64,000 nt of DNA from [Mycobacterium] zoologicum (lineage in GTDB: Bacteria; Actinomycetota; Actinomycetes; Mycobacteriales; Mycobacteriaceae): assembly GCF_020172665.1 (NCBI RefSeq), contig NZ_CP083985.1:4190755-4254754 (forward strand), read 5' to 3'. Below, piece after piece: positions 19,258 to 27,741 of this stretch. The notes below the pieces were generated by a model that saw only the letters and a list, made by a program, of their open reading frames with translations, was not told the DNA's origin and did not search any database. Every line of letters starts with the position of its first letter. Positions within the stretch are counted from its first letter, which is position 1. The translations under genes were made by a program, and so were the position numbers.

Positions 19258-19818
19258 TTCGCGGCCCGGCCTGTCCAGCCGCCCCATTTGGGACGATGGC
19301 GAGCATGGGCGCGTAGGTCTGCCGACCGACGGGTTCGGTGGACGTCCTCCGAACATGGTGTGCCGATGAGGCTCTGGTACAGCGACACCAACGCCTCAGC
19401 ATGATCGGCCGGTCGGCGAAAGCTGCGCTCGGGCGAGGCGACGGGAACCGTCACTTCACCGCGCTCAAGTCGCATCAGCTGGCTACGAAGCCCCTGTCGT
19501 GTGGTCATATTCACGATTCAGGTATGGCTCGCAAAGCTCAGCTGCTCGTGAACTTCGACAAGACCGGCGCGGTCGATCACCAACGCATGGTACCCGGCCA
19601 TGTACAGGAGTTCGACCCTTCCGACATGCCTCACCCAATTTGGGCCGCGCAGTGGTTGACCCGTCGCGGTGGCTCCAGTGACATCCTTCGTTCGGCGGCC
19701 AAGTAATTCGCCTGGGAGATGAACCGGTTAGCCGCTTCGAGTTCGTTGCCGACCACCGCCACACCTTCGGGGTGGCGAGTGGCGGACTTCTTCCTGCGAC
19801 CTACACCCTCGTCTGTCG
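19258..19818. other. Region without a recognisable gene
   Basis: Several short frames cross this 561-nt stretch. The minus frame from 19514 overlaps the sulfotransferase start (RLERGEVTVPVASPERSF). Another minus frame near 19540-19680 reads VRHVGRVELLYMAGYHALV and may be the tail of a decayed gene. None has a start, ribosome binding site and family match together, so I call it degraded coding sequence at best. Confidence 0.35.
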
Positions 19819-20973
19819 CTAATTGTCGGCGTATACGCGCGATGGCTCCTCGCCAGTTCGTGGAACCGACGCGGGGGCTCCCTGTTCGGTGTTCAGTCCC
19901 TTTTCGATGACGGCAAGATTGTGGTGTACGTGGACGCCGGTGACCGTCAACTCTGTCGTCGATGGCTCGTGATCGCTTTCGCGCATCTGCTCCTGGTGGT
20001 TCAGGCCGTCCAGCAAGCTCTTGATCATGGCCATGGACGTACCTTGAGCTGACGGATCGGCGTTCCCGCCCCAGCCCGGCCAGTACGAGGTTTGCAGATC
20101 CTCTATGACGTAGAGGCCGCCTGGCCGCACGTGTGGGAAGAGAGCGTGAAAAGAAGTGATGACGTGGTGGTTGAAGTGGCTACCGTCGTCGATAACGATG
20201 TCGAATGGGCCGATTTGACAAGCCATCGAATCGAGGAACTGCTCATCACCTTGGTCGCCCTGCAAGACAGACAGCCTGCTTTCTGCAACGTCAGGCTTTG
20301 CAAACACGTCCAATCCGTAGATCAGCCCCCGACGGAAATAGTGCTTCCACATGCGCAAGGACTCACCACCAAGATTGGGCGAGTGATAGCCTCCCACGCC
20401 GATCTCCAGTACCTTCACCATTAGGTCGCGGTACGGCTCGAAATACCTTTGATAGTGGGGCGTGTACCAGTGCCCACCCCATTTATCCGAGCCGAATAGT
20501 ACGGCGAGGTCGGACAAACTCTTCGGACGCTGCGACACCGCGCCAACCACCTGCGAGATCGCGGCAACAGTCGCTGCGTCTGCTGGAGTACGCAAACCTA
20601 CGCTCGGATTCTTCTTGAACAGCTCCCGAGTAGCACCGTACGGTCCGGGTGGACCGAAAAGCTCGCGCAGTAGATCCACCAGTTCCTGCCGGATAGTTAC
20701 CGGAGCCTCTCTATGCCAACCGGTTTCGGCGTATGCGCAGTAATTACCAAGCGTGAGGATATAACCCAGCCGCTCGCCATCGAAGCCGAGATCGCACTGA
20801 ACCGCCACCTCATCTATTGGACCGTCGAGCAGAGAGGCTCGGCAGGCTACTTCGGCCAGTATCGCTTCACCCACGATTCTCGGGCCGATGTCGGCAACAC
20901 AGGCGGAAATCCCCCTGTCGGGCAAACACGCGGCTACCAGGATATCGTCGATCAGGGTGGAGTCCGTAGGCAT
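19819..20973 (-). CDS. MycE/TylE-like sugar O-methyltransferase
   Basis: A 384-residue SAM-dependent, probably Mg-dependent O-methyltransferase. The N-terminal 120 residues resemble the auxiliary domain of MycE (mycinamicin sugar 2''-O-methyltransferase). The catalytic half starts at LAVLFGSDKWGGHWYTPHYQ, followed by VLEIGVGGYHSPNLGGESL (SAM loop) and IYGLDVF. IDIVIDDGSHFNHH-type residues (DDGSH) and YVIEDLQTSYWPGW match the aspartate and Glu-Asp metal ligands of MycE. It likely methylates a hydroxyl of a deoxysugar, fitting the rhamnose genes in this window. ATG 20973 is preceded by GGGGAG 12 nt away; an ATG four codons earlier has that motif directly abutting. Confidence 0.82.
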   Translation of the reverse strand: MPTDSTLIDDILVAACLPDRGISACVADIGPRIVGEAILAEVACRASLLDGPIDEVAVQCDLGFDGERLGYILTLGNYCAYAETGWHREAPVTIRQELVDLLRELFGPPGPYGATRELFKKNPSVGLRTPADAATVAAISQVVGAVSQRPKSLSDLAVLFGSDKWGGHWYTPHYQRYFEPYRDLMVKVLEIGVGGYHSPNLGGESLRMWKHYFRRGLIYGLDVFAKPDVAESRLSVLQGDQGDEQFLDSMACQIGPFDIVIDDGSHFNHHVITSFHALFPHVRPGGLYVIEDLQTSYWPGWGGNADPSAQGTSMAMIKSLLDGLNHQEQMRESDHEPSTTELTVTGVHVHHNLAVIEKGLNTEQGAPASVPRTGEEPSRVYADN

Positions 20974-21350
20974 TTTTGAGAGCATCTCCCCGTGAGTCGT
21001 TGCGGTCCGAGCCCCTGTGACCGCCAACCTAGTCGACCAAGACACTCCTGACCAGCGCGTAGTAGAGCGGTGGCCCTACAGCCACAGGGGAGCAGACCAC
21101 GCTCTACCGCCTATCAACCAGTCGCTAATCGCAGCGGTAAGCGCTTGGTCGGTATCGCTCGCCCAGATCACTGCTTCCGAAACGATGGCCCGATACCAAC
21201 GAGTGGCTCGTCCGTGACTGTAGCCAAAATCGAGGATACCCTGATCTCCGCATCACCCCCGGGTAGATCGCCTGGAGGTTGAGCGCATTGAATGCAACTT
21301 ATACATAGTCTCGTCACCCGAGATTCAGCCGCAAATTTCGGATGACTCCA
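20974..21350. other. Intergenic, no gene seen
   Basis: 377 nt between two minus-strand methyltransferases. It should hold the promoter of the gene at 19819-20973. No IS terminus, hairpin with T-tract, or conserved ORF is evident. Confidence 0.4.
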
Positions 21351-22430
21351 TTAATCATCCGATTGCCGAACTGCGTGCCGCCCGCGATACCACCCCTCAG
21401 CTTTTCGTGCCTGCGGAGTACCAACGGAGCCTGCGCGCAGCCAAATCGAGCCCCCTGGATTCTTCAGGAATAAAGGGAGGGTTTCGAGAATTAATTTGCG
21501 CTGCCGCTGTGCGAGGAGGCCGTTCCAGAACACCACCTCGAACGCCGGGTTATACATTAGGAACGCCTGCAGGGCATATGCTTCGTTCCACGATTTGTTG
21601 TCCTTAAACAGCCATGGCCGTGAGTACTCGAATGGATATCCTATATCGTGAAAATGTATCAACACGCCTTCGTTAAGGCTGGGTAGGATAGAAAATAACT
21701 CATAGTGTACATCGCTGCCAGTCTTCAGGACGTGAGTGGAATCGATGAACAATATGTCATTCTTATTTAGTTTAGAGAACATCGATACCGGCACATTCTG
21801 AACTAACCCCTCGATGATATCGACTCGGGAGTAGTCTTTCTCGCGAAGCCTACCGCGAAGGCGATTGGCACTTGGATCGATGCAGGTTATAGTGAGATCA
21901 CTGAGACCGGCATCATCGGCGACGTCGAGCATGCAGGCTGTAGAGAATCCTGATCCGACCTCGATGATATTCTTCGGTTTGAAATTAGTAATCATCGCGT
22001 ACAACGTTACGGCATCGCTGTACGGATAGCAGCCATTGTCGTGGTAGTAGCGGTTTTTTCCGTCATCGTGCTCGCTAAAAGATATGTTCTTTATGATTTC
22101 TATATTCTCATTCCAGAAGCGCACCATGCCGCTCTCATTTAGATCGATCCCCTTGATGTCATCAGGTTCCTGGGCATATTGTTTCTCAACGTATTCGACG
22201 ATAGTCGATGGATCCACGATAGGCGAATGGAAGTGACCGGGAAGGAATTCGGTTGGAACCAACTTATCCTGCTGAAGTTGGTATTCTTTCGATTCGACGA
22301 GAGAGAAATAGACTTGCTCGGGTCGCATTGCAACATTCACCCAGTTGTCCAACTCCTCCGGTCGAGGATCTCGCTTCAAGATGGTGGTGTAAAGGCTAGC
22401 GACGTATTCTTCGGCGGCGGCCGTGCTCAT
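21351..22430 (-). CDS. SAM methyltransferase with N-terminal DUF4214 module
   Basis: A 359-residue protein. Residues about 8-50 (EEYVASLYTTILKRDPRPEE, then LDNWVNVAMRPEQVYFSLVE) form a DUF4214 module like that of the sulfotransferase at 7924. The catalytic domain (about 130-330) has IIEVGSGFSTACMLDVADD (SAM loop), ITCIDPSANRL, and ILFIDSTHVLKTGSDVHYE, the acidic active-site strand of Methyltransf_24-type enzymes. IHFHDIGYPFEY follows. It probably modifies a sugar in the same glycan pathway. ATG 22430 and GTG 22439 are both possible starts. The gene is noticeably AT-rich for this genome (many AAA, ATA and TAT codons), which suggests recent acquisition. Confidence 0.8.
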   Translation of the reverse strand: MSTAAAEEYVASLYTTILKRDPRPEELDNWVNVAMRPEQVYFSLVESKEYQLQQDKLVPTEFLPGHFHSPIVDPSTIVEYVEKQYAQEPDDIKGIDLNESGMVRFWNENIEIIKNISFSEHDDGKNRYYHDNGCYPYSDAVTLYAMITNFKPKNIIEVGSGFSTACMLDVADDAGLSDLTITCIDPSANRLRGRLREKDYSRVDIIEGLVQNVPVSMFSKLNKNDILFIDSTHVLKTGSDVHYELFSILPSLNEGVLIHFHDIGYPFEYSRPWLFKDNKSWNEAYALQAFLMYNPAFEVVFWNGLLAQRQRKLILETLPLFLKNPGGSIWLRAGSVGTPQARKAEGWYRGRHAVRQSDD

Positions 22431-22439
22431 TCCCAACAC

Positions 22440-22787
22440 TCTTCAGGTCCTCTACTGGTCATGTGTGGTTGGATGGTTCATAGCTTACGCAAGACAGGTT
22501 AGGAAGGGTTCTTGCACCCACACGTAGGTGTCTCGTGCTGAGCGTCAGAGTCGGTCTTGGAGTTTTACAGCTGCAGTTCAGGCATGAAGGGTGGAAAAGA
22601 CAACCCCTTGCAGGGGTAGTTGACCTTCAGACGGTTTTCTTTCCATCCGACAGCACGGACGAGCGGATGGCCGGTTTCTTAACAGCAGCCGAGCGGCGTC
22701 CATGACGTTCCTCTCATCAGAAAGACGCTGAACAAGTGCAGCGAACCTACCATGGCTGCGGCTGGCCGAAGCGGTAGCCGAGCGAAA
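22440..22787. other. Intergenic, no gene recognised
   Basis: Lies between the methyltransferase start and an IS21-type terminus. A short palindromic element (ACCCCTTGCAGGGGT near 22602) is present. Minus-strand frames here give no family match. Confidence 0.35.
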
Positions 22788-22841
22788 CGGTGGCCTCGTT
22801 TTCGAGCGTCGGATCGGCCTCATTTTCGAGCGTTGCCGACA
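22788..22841 (-). repeat. Solo 54-bp terminus of an IS21-family element
   Basis: This 54-bp block is the exact reverse complement of the left end of the intact IS21-family element at 29849-29902, including both copies of its internal repeat (GCTCGAAAATGAGG, GCTCGAAAACGAGG). Beyond it the two loci diverge. It interrupts the IS3 orfB reading frame after GEMV, so an IS21 element inserted here and was then almost wholly lost. Confidence 0.85.
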
Positions 22842-23088
22842 CCATCTCGCCGTCATCGCGCAGATCGGCCAGGATTCTCGGCGCCCCATAGACCCCGTCA
22901 GAGGCCTTGTGGAAGGCCGCGACCTTGGCGTCCAACTCGGTGCGTCGCTGCTGGGTAGGTGTGGGACCACGTCCCTGCGTGGCGCGCCACTTGTAGAACC
23001 CCGAGCGCGACACCTCCAGTAGTGCACACATCCGCGTGATCGGGTAGTTGGCCTTCTCCGCTTCGATCAGACCGTAGGCGTCTACGGG
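22842..23088 (-). pseudogene. IS3-family transposase OrfB, truncated
   Basis: The frame reads VDAYGLIEAEKANYPITRMC then ALLEVSRSGFYKWRATQGR and DGVYGAPRILADLRDDGE, the N-terminal HTH_21 domain of IS3-family OrfB. The catalytic integrase core is absent because the IS21-type terminus replaces it at 22841. The frame lies -1 relative to OrfA, as usual in the family. Confidence 0.85.
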
Positions 23089-23381
23089 TTCTGCTCGGAG
23101 GTGAAGAATGCCGCGACGTTTTTTAAAAACTGCCGGCCCAAACGTAATTCGGCGTTCTCCTTGCGCAGTCGCTCCAGCTCGGCACGCTCATCAGCATCAA
23201 GCACCGCGCCATTATCATCGGCGCCGGCTGCTTCGCGGGCCAGGCGCACCCAGCGGCCTAGCAATTGCTCACCCACACCGATCTCGGCGGCCACGTGAGC
23301 CACCGGCCGACCGGTCTCGATCACCAGGCGGGCAGCCTGCTCCCGAAACTCCGGGGTGTACTTCTTACGCTTGCCCGACAT
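23082..23381 (-). CDS. IS3-family transposase OrfA
   Basis: A 99-residue HTH_8-type protein (KKYTPEFREQAARLVIETGR, VAHVAAEIGVGEQLLGRWV) with a leucine-zipper-like C-terminal helix (DERAELERLRKENAELRLGR). This is the DNA-binding OrfA of an IS3 element. Near its end, minus-strand AAAAAAC (23118-23124) is a candidate -1 slippage site that would fuse it to OrfB. Because OrfB is truncated the element is dead, although OrfA itself is open. Confidence 0.85.
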   Translation of the reverse strand: MSGKRKKYTPEFREQAARLVIETGRPVAHVAAEIGVGEQLLGRWVRLAREAAGADDNGAVLDADERAELERLRKENAELRLGRQFLKNVAAFFTSEQNP

Positions 23382-23543
23382 ACGGACATCCTTCCCGCGG
23401 GACCAGCAGTCCCACCAGGCAGGTGTCCACCATCAGGGGTCAACCCCACACCCTCGGCGATTCTGACGTTGCGTAGTTTCTTGACCTGCTGTTTCTGTCC
23501 GGTGGGTGGGTGTTTTGGGGTACTAACCGGGTAGGTTCGGGCG

Positions 23544-24046
23544 GTGGCGTACGTGCGGAAGGTGCGCACTGCTTCGGGCGCCGTCACGGTGCAAGTTGCG
23601 CACAAGGGCCACGGCCAGGTGGTGCTCCTGGCCCATCTGGGCTCCGCGCATACCGATGCTGAGCTGGGCGTTCTGCTCGACGCGGCCCAGCAGGTAGTAC
23701 TCGATGGGCAGGCCGCACTCGATTTCGAGGTCGGTGCTCGCGCTCAGTCGATGGCCGTTGTGGCCGACTTCCGGGCGCAGGAGCTCATCGCAGAGTCGCC
23801 CGGGTCTACGGCCCCAGCGCCGGTGGTGCCGCCAGGGCGCACGGTGGGCACCAGTTCGCGGTTGCTCTATGACGTGCTTGCCCATGTGTATGACTGGCTG
23901 GGTTTCAACGAGGTCGGTGATGCGGTGTTCCGCGATCTGGTGATTGCTCGGATCGTGGAGCCGACCAGCAAGATCGACGCGTTGCGGGTGTTGGCCGATC
24001 TCGGGGTCTCGTTGGTGTCATACAAGACGGTCGACCGCCATGTTTC
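23544..24046 (+). pseudogene. N-terminal part of an IS1634-type transposase
   Basis: Starts MAYVRKVRTASGAVTVQVAH and continues to LLYDVLAHVYDWLGFNEVGD, FRDLVIARIVEPTSKIDALR and DLGVSLVSYKTVDRH, the first about 167 residues of an IS1634-family (IS4 superfamily) DDE transposase. It stops matching at about 24046, where the sequence joins, head to head, a later part of the same kind of gene in the opposite orientation. Confidence 0.82.
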
Positions 24047-24049
24047 TTG

Positions 24050-24460
24050 GACATCCGAAACGACTTCTCCGCATGCCAGAGGTCGTGGTATTTCGCGATG
24101 ACTTCGGTGGCCGGCATCACCGTGACCGGCACATTGGTCACGTAGCCTTTCAGTCCCACCAACGATTGGGCACGCGCCAGGCTGGCCTCATCGATGGTGC
24201 GGTCATCGCCGCGAACTTTCACGAACCGGGCGCTCTTGGCTGGCTTGCTACCGTCGACAATGGCTCGGGCGCGGGCTTCCTGGGCGGCCAGGGTCTTCTG
24301 ATCACGGCGGGCACGTTTGGCCGAGTACGCCCAGACCGCTCGCCAGGCACCGGGATGGGCCTCGGGGTCCCAGACCGGCTCGGCGCGTTTGTTGCAGTCG
24401 TTGACGGTGCTGTTGGCGTGCCGAGGTGTCACTGTGTCGACGATCTGCCCATCGGTGAAA
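24050..24460 (-). pseudogene. Inverted internal part of an IS1634-type transposase
   Basis: Read on the minus strand from 24460: FTDGQIVDTVTPRHANSTVN, then WRAVWAYSAKRARRDQKTLA, ARARAIVDGSKPAKSARFVK and KYHDLWHAEKSFRMSKKHG. This is the region around the last catalytic residues of IS1634 transposases (YHDLWHxExSFRMSK). It is inverted relative to the N-terminal piece on its left and to the C-terminal tail at 27320-27448 on its right. About 130 residues between the N-terminal piece and this one are missing. Confidence 0.78.
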
Positions 24461-25629
24461 ACAGGCTCTCCGCAGTTGATGGGGGTCTTGTGTTGTCCGA
24501 CATTGTGTCGTGTCGGTGATTGATTGAGGGCCCGCGCCCTTGTGAGCTGGGTGTTCTTCAGGCATCCAGGACAGCAAGGAACGCGGGCATGGTTGACGGT
24601 AGTTCACTGCTGCTCGATCTCGACGGTGTAGTGGTCGAGTCGGTGCAGCGTCGCGATGATGGCAGCCGGCTGGTGCGGTTGCAGACCGCTGCGCAATGGG
24701 TGGGGATCTGTCCGCAGTGCCGGCAGCGGTCGACGCGATCGAAAGGCTGGGTGCGCACCAGTCCGCGTGATGTCCAGGTCGGTCCCGACCGCCCCGCACT
24801 GCGGTGGGACAAGCGGAAGTGGTTGTGCAACAACGGCTTGTGCACCCGCAAGGTGTTGACCGAGTCGGTGCCCGGTATTCCGGCGCGGGCGCGGGTCACT
24901 CCCCGGGCCAAGGCGATGATGGCTGCTGCAGTCCTTGACGAGGATCGTTCGGTGGCTGCGGTGGCCGGGCAGTACCGCTGCGGCTGGCACACCGTGCACG
25001 ACGAAGTCATCACGGTCGCTGATGCGGCCCTGGACGGTGAACCTGCCCCGGTGCGGGTGCTCGGTATCGACGAGACAAGGCCCGCTGGGAACACGACCTG
25101 GCGACCGGGCGGCGAGTGTGGGTCGACCGCTGGGACACCGGCCTGGTTGACATCACCGGCGACCAGGGCCTGCTGGTGCAGGTCAACGGTCGAAACTCGG
25201 CGGCGGTGATCGACTGGCTGGCCCAGCGTGACCCACAGTGGACCAATCAGATCACCCATGTGGCGATCGACCTGTCGGTCGTCTACGCACGAGTGACCCG
25301 CGAAGCACTACCGCACGCCGTGGTCGTCGCTGATCGGTTCCATCTGGTCAAGAAGGCCAACGAGATGGTCGACGCGGTACGCCGCCGCATCACCTGGACG
25401 CATCGGGGCCGCCGCGGACGCAAAGCCGACATCGAATGGATCAACCGGCGGCGGTTGTTGCGCGGGGCCGAACGGCTCACCGACGTCCAGCGCGACACAC
25501 TGTTCGCCAAGCTGCTCGCCGCCGATCCCAAGGAGGACATCGCCGCGGCCTGGATCGCCAAAGAACTGTTGCGGGAACTGCTTTCGTGCGCCGATCGTGG
25601 CGGGCTGCGCTACGGGGCGTGTCTCATTG

Positions 25630-26997
25630 ACTGTGTAAGTGGTTTGGCCTGAATGGTGGTGGCAGGCTGCTACTACCGGACAGGAGAGATCATCTTGCCG
25701 AAGTCTGATTCGAATTCCGCTGCTGAGAAGCTGGCCCAGCTGTTGCCCCCGGCAGCGGTGGATGCGCTGCTGGCCGATGCTGAGGCCTCGGGGACGCCGA
25801 TTGACGGCCCCGACGGGTTGCTGGCGGCGATCACCAAATCGGTGTTGGAACGGGCCCTGGATGTCGAAATCGCCGATCACCTGGGCTATTAGGCCGGTGA
25901 CCCGGCCGGCGCCGGGTCGGGCAATTCCCGCAACGGCCATGGCCGCAAAACCGTGCTGACCACCGCCGGCCCGGTCGAGCTGGAGGTTCCCCGCGACCGC
26001 AACGGCAGCTTCGAGCCGGTGATCGTGCCCAAACGCAAACGCCGCCTCGGCGGAGTCGAGGACATGATCTTGTCGCTCTACGCCCGGGGCATGTCCACCC
26101 GCGACATCACCGAGCACCTGGCCGAGGTCTACGGCGCGAGCGTCTCGGCGGCCACGATCTCGCGGGTCACCGACGTCGTCGTCGACGAGATCGCCGCCTG
26201 ACAGGCCCGACCGGTCGATTCGGTGTATCCGATCCTCTACGTCGATGCGATCCGCATCAAGATCCGCGACGGCGGGGTCGTCGCCAACAAGGCCGCCCAC
26301 GTGGTGATCGGCGTCGACGTCGAGGGGATCAAGCAGGTCCTGGGGATCTGGATCCAGCAGAGCGAGGGCGCCAAATTCTGGCACGGGGTGCTCACCGAAC
26401 TACGTAATCGGGGCTGTCGTGACGTGCTGTTCGTCTGCTGCGATGGACTCACTGGCCTGCCCGAATCGATCACCGCGGTCTGGCCCCAAGCCATCGTGCA
26501 AACCTGCGTGGTGCATCTACTGCGGGCATCGATGCGTTATGCCTCCTACGCCGATCGCCGCACGATGGCCGCCGCGATGCGACCGATCTACACCGCGGCC
26601 ACCGAAGACGCCGCCAAGCTGGCCCTGGAGGACTTTCGGGCCCAGTGGGGCACCAAGTCCCCCGGAGCGCTCGCGGTCTGGGATCGCGCCTGGGCCGAGT
26701 TCACCCCGTTCCTGGCGTTCCCGGTGGAGATCCGCAAGATCATCTACACCACCAACGCCATCGAATCGCTGAACTACCAGCTGCGCAAAGTCACCAAAGC
26801 CCGCGGCTCATTCCCCTCTGATGCCGCCGCGATGAAACTGCTCTACCTGGCCATCCGCAACATCAACCAGAAACGAGGATCAACCAACGGAACCGCAACC
26901 TGGGGATGGACCCACGCACTGAACGCCTTCGCGATCCAATTCCCCGACCGACTCCCACTCTAAACCAAACATCAATGGCCACAACCACTTACACAGT
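25630..26997 (+). mobile_element. IS256-family (Mutator-type) element
   Basis: Inverted termini: ACTGTGTAAGTGGTT at 25630 and its exact complement AACCACTTACACAGT ending at 26997. The length, 1368 bp, is normal for the family. It lies within the ISL3-type transposase gene. The flanks TCTCATTG and TATCTTGA do not form a clean duplication, so one flank may have mutated or the boundary may be off by a base or two. Confidence 0.85.
25653..26963 (+). pseudogene. IS256-family transposase with two in-frame stop codons
   Basis: One continuous frame encodes the whole family protein, from ILPKSDSNSAAEKLAQLL through PRDRNGSFEPVIVPKRKRR, YARGMSTRDITEHL, YPILYVDAIRIKIRDG (first catalytic Asp), FVCCDGLTGLPESI (second Asp) and IIYTTNAIESLNYQLRK (catalytic Glu region) to FAIQFPDRLPL. 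It is cut by TAG at 25890-25892, where family members have Glu (GYEAGDPAG), and TGA at 26199-26201, where Trp is expected (AAWQARPVDSVYP). No frameshift is present, so only two point mutations separate it from an intact gene. Confidence 0.88.
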
Positions 26998-27319
26998 TAT
27001 CTTGACAAGCCCGCGCTACGAGATCGCTGCCGCACTGGACCGCTTCTACCGGTTCTGCGCGCACTGCTCGGTGCCAGAGGTCATCCGCCTGGCCCGCACC
27101 ATCGAGACCTGGCAGGCGCCGATCATCGCGGCCTTGCAGACCGGCCTGACCAACGCCCGAACCGAGGGCTACAACCGCATCGTCAAACACGTCGGCCGCA
27201 TCGCCTTCGGCTTCCGCAACCCCGACAACCAACGCCGCCGCGTACGGTGGGCCTGCACCCGCCAATCACGGCGAGTCACACCCAGCCGGCACCAACGCCA
27301 CTGTTAACCGCGAAGACCC

Positions 27320-27448
27320 ATCAAAGCGCTGCGACCGCTGCGCAGCGCCACCATCACCATCAACGGCGCCACCCAGACCTTCCCGCCAGCCATCCCCGAC
27401 GCCGAGCGCAAGGTCCTTACCGATCTCGGCTTCAAGCCTGGGTACTAA
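27320..27448 (+). pseudogene. C-terminal tail of an IS1634-type transposase
   Basis: The frame reads IKALRPLRSATITINGATQT, then FPPAIPDAERKVLTDLGF to a stop at 27448. It fits the last about 40 residues of IS1634 transposases (RTVxIxxGxxTLTAxxPLPDDLR). Same strand as the N-terminal piece at 23544, so the ISL3-type element probably inserted into one IS1634 copy. Confidence 0.6.
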
Positions 27449-27463
27449 GCCAAATGTCCAAAC

Positions 27464-27680
27464 TCAGGAGCGGGCCCGGCGGCGGTGGCGTAGTTCCAGG
27501 TCGGGGATCTGCTCACGGGCAGCGTTGGTGACGAACGCGGTCAGGCGCAACCCGTCGTGGTCGGTGAACCGCAACTGGGCACCGGGATGCGGCCTTTCTT
27601 TGCGGATGATCACTCGCATTCCCGGTGGCCAGCCGGTCAGGTCGACCACGCCGGTGGCCTCGCGAAAGCCCGACCGAGGC
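27464..27680 (-). pseudogene. Fragment of an IS1380-family transposase
   Basis: The frame reads FREATGVVDLTGWPPGMRVI, IRKERPHPGAQLRFTDHDGL and RLTAFVTNAAREQIPDLELR HRRRARS (segments), which is the middle of IS1380-family transposases (GWPxGMRVIVRxERPHPGAQL). Both ends are lost. Confidence 0.75.
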
Positions 27681-27741
27681 TAGCGCGTCGCGAAGCACAA
27701 CTGGACGCGCTGAAAATAAACGGGGCCTAAGCCCGGAGATT

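Larger units (their letters stand above)
24589..27307 (+). pseudogene. ISL3-type transposase, frameshifted and split by IS256
   Basis: ATG 24589 (AGGA upstream) begins MVDGSSLLLDLDGVVVESVQ. Zinc-ribbon cysteines (CPQCRQRSTRSKGW) and HTH segments follow. At VLGIDETR near 25074 about ten bases are missing relative to the expected sequence, shifting the frame to KARWEHDLATGRRVWVDRWD. The DDE region continues to KELLRELLSCADRGGLRYG, where the IS256 element enters at 25630. It resumes after 26997 with YEIAAALDRFYRFCAH, ARTEGYNRIVKHVGRIAFGF and a conserved end. It is inactivated twice. Confidence 0.82.
24461..27319 (+). mobile_element. Second ISL3-type element, interrupted by IS256-family insertion
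   Basis: The left end is near GGCTCTCCGCAGTTGATGGG at 24461. The right end near 27319 reads AACCGCGAAGACCC, an imperfect reverse complement of that end (11 of 14). Its transposase gene is of a different ISL3 subgroup from the copies at 12601 and 28946. It sits inside a rearranged IS1634 relic. I could not identify a target duplication, partly because the left flank has been inverted. Confidence 0.68.

Noticed and set aside
25653..26963. Recoding (stop read-through) in the IS256 transposase
   Set aside because: Two different stop codons at positions of ordinary conserved residues, with no recoding signals seen, make simple mutation more likely.
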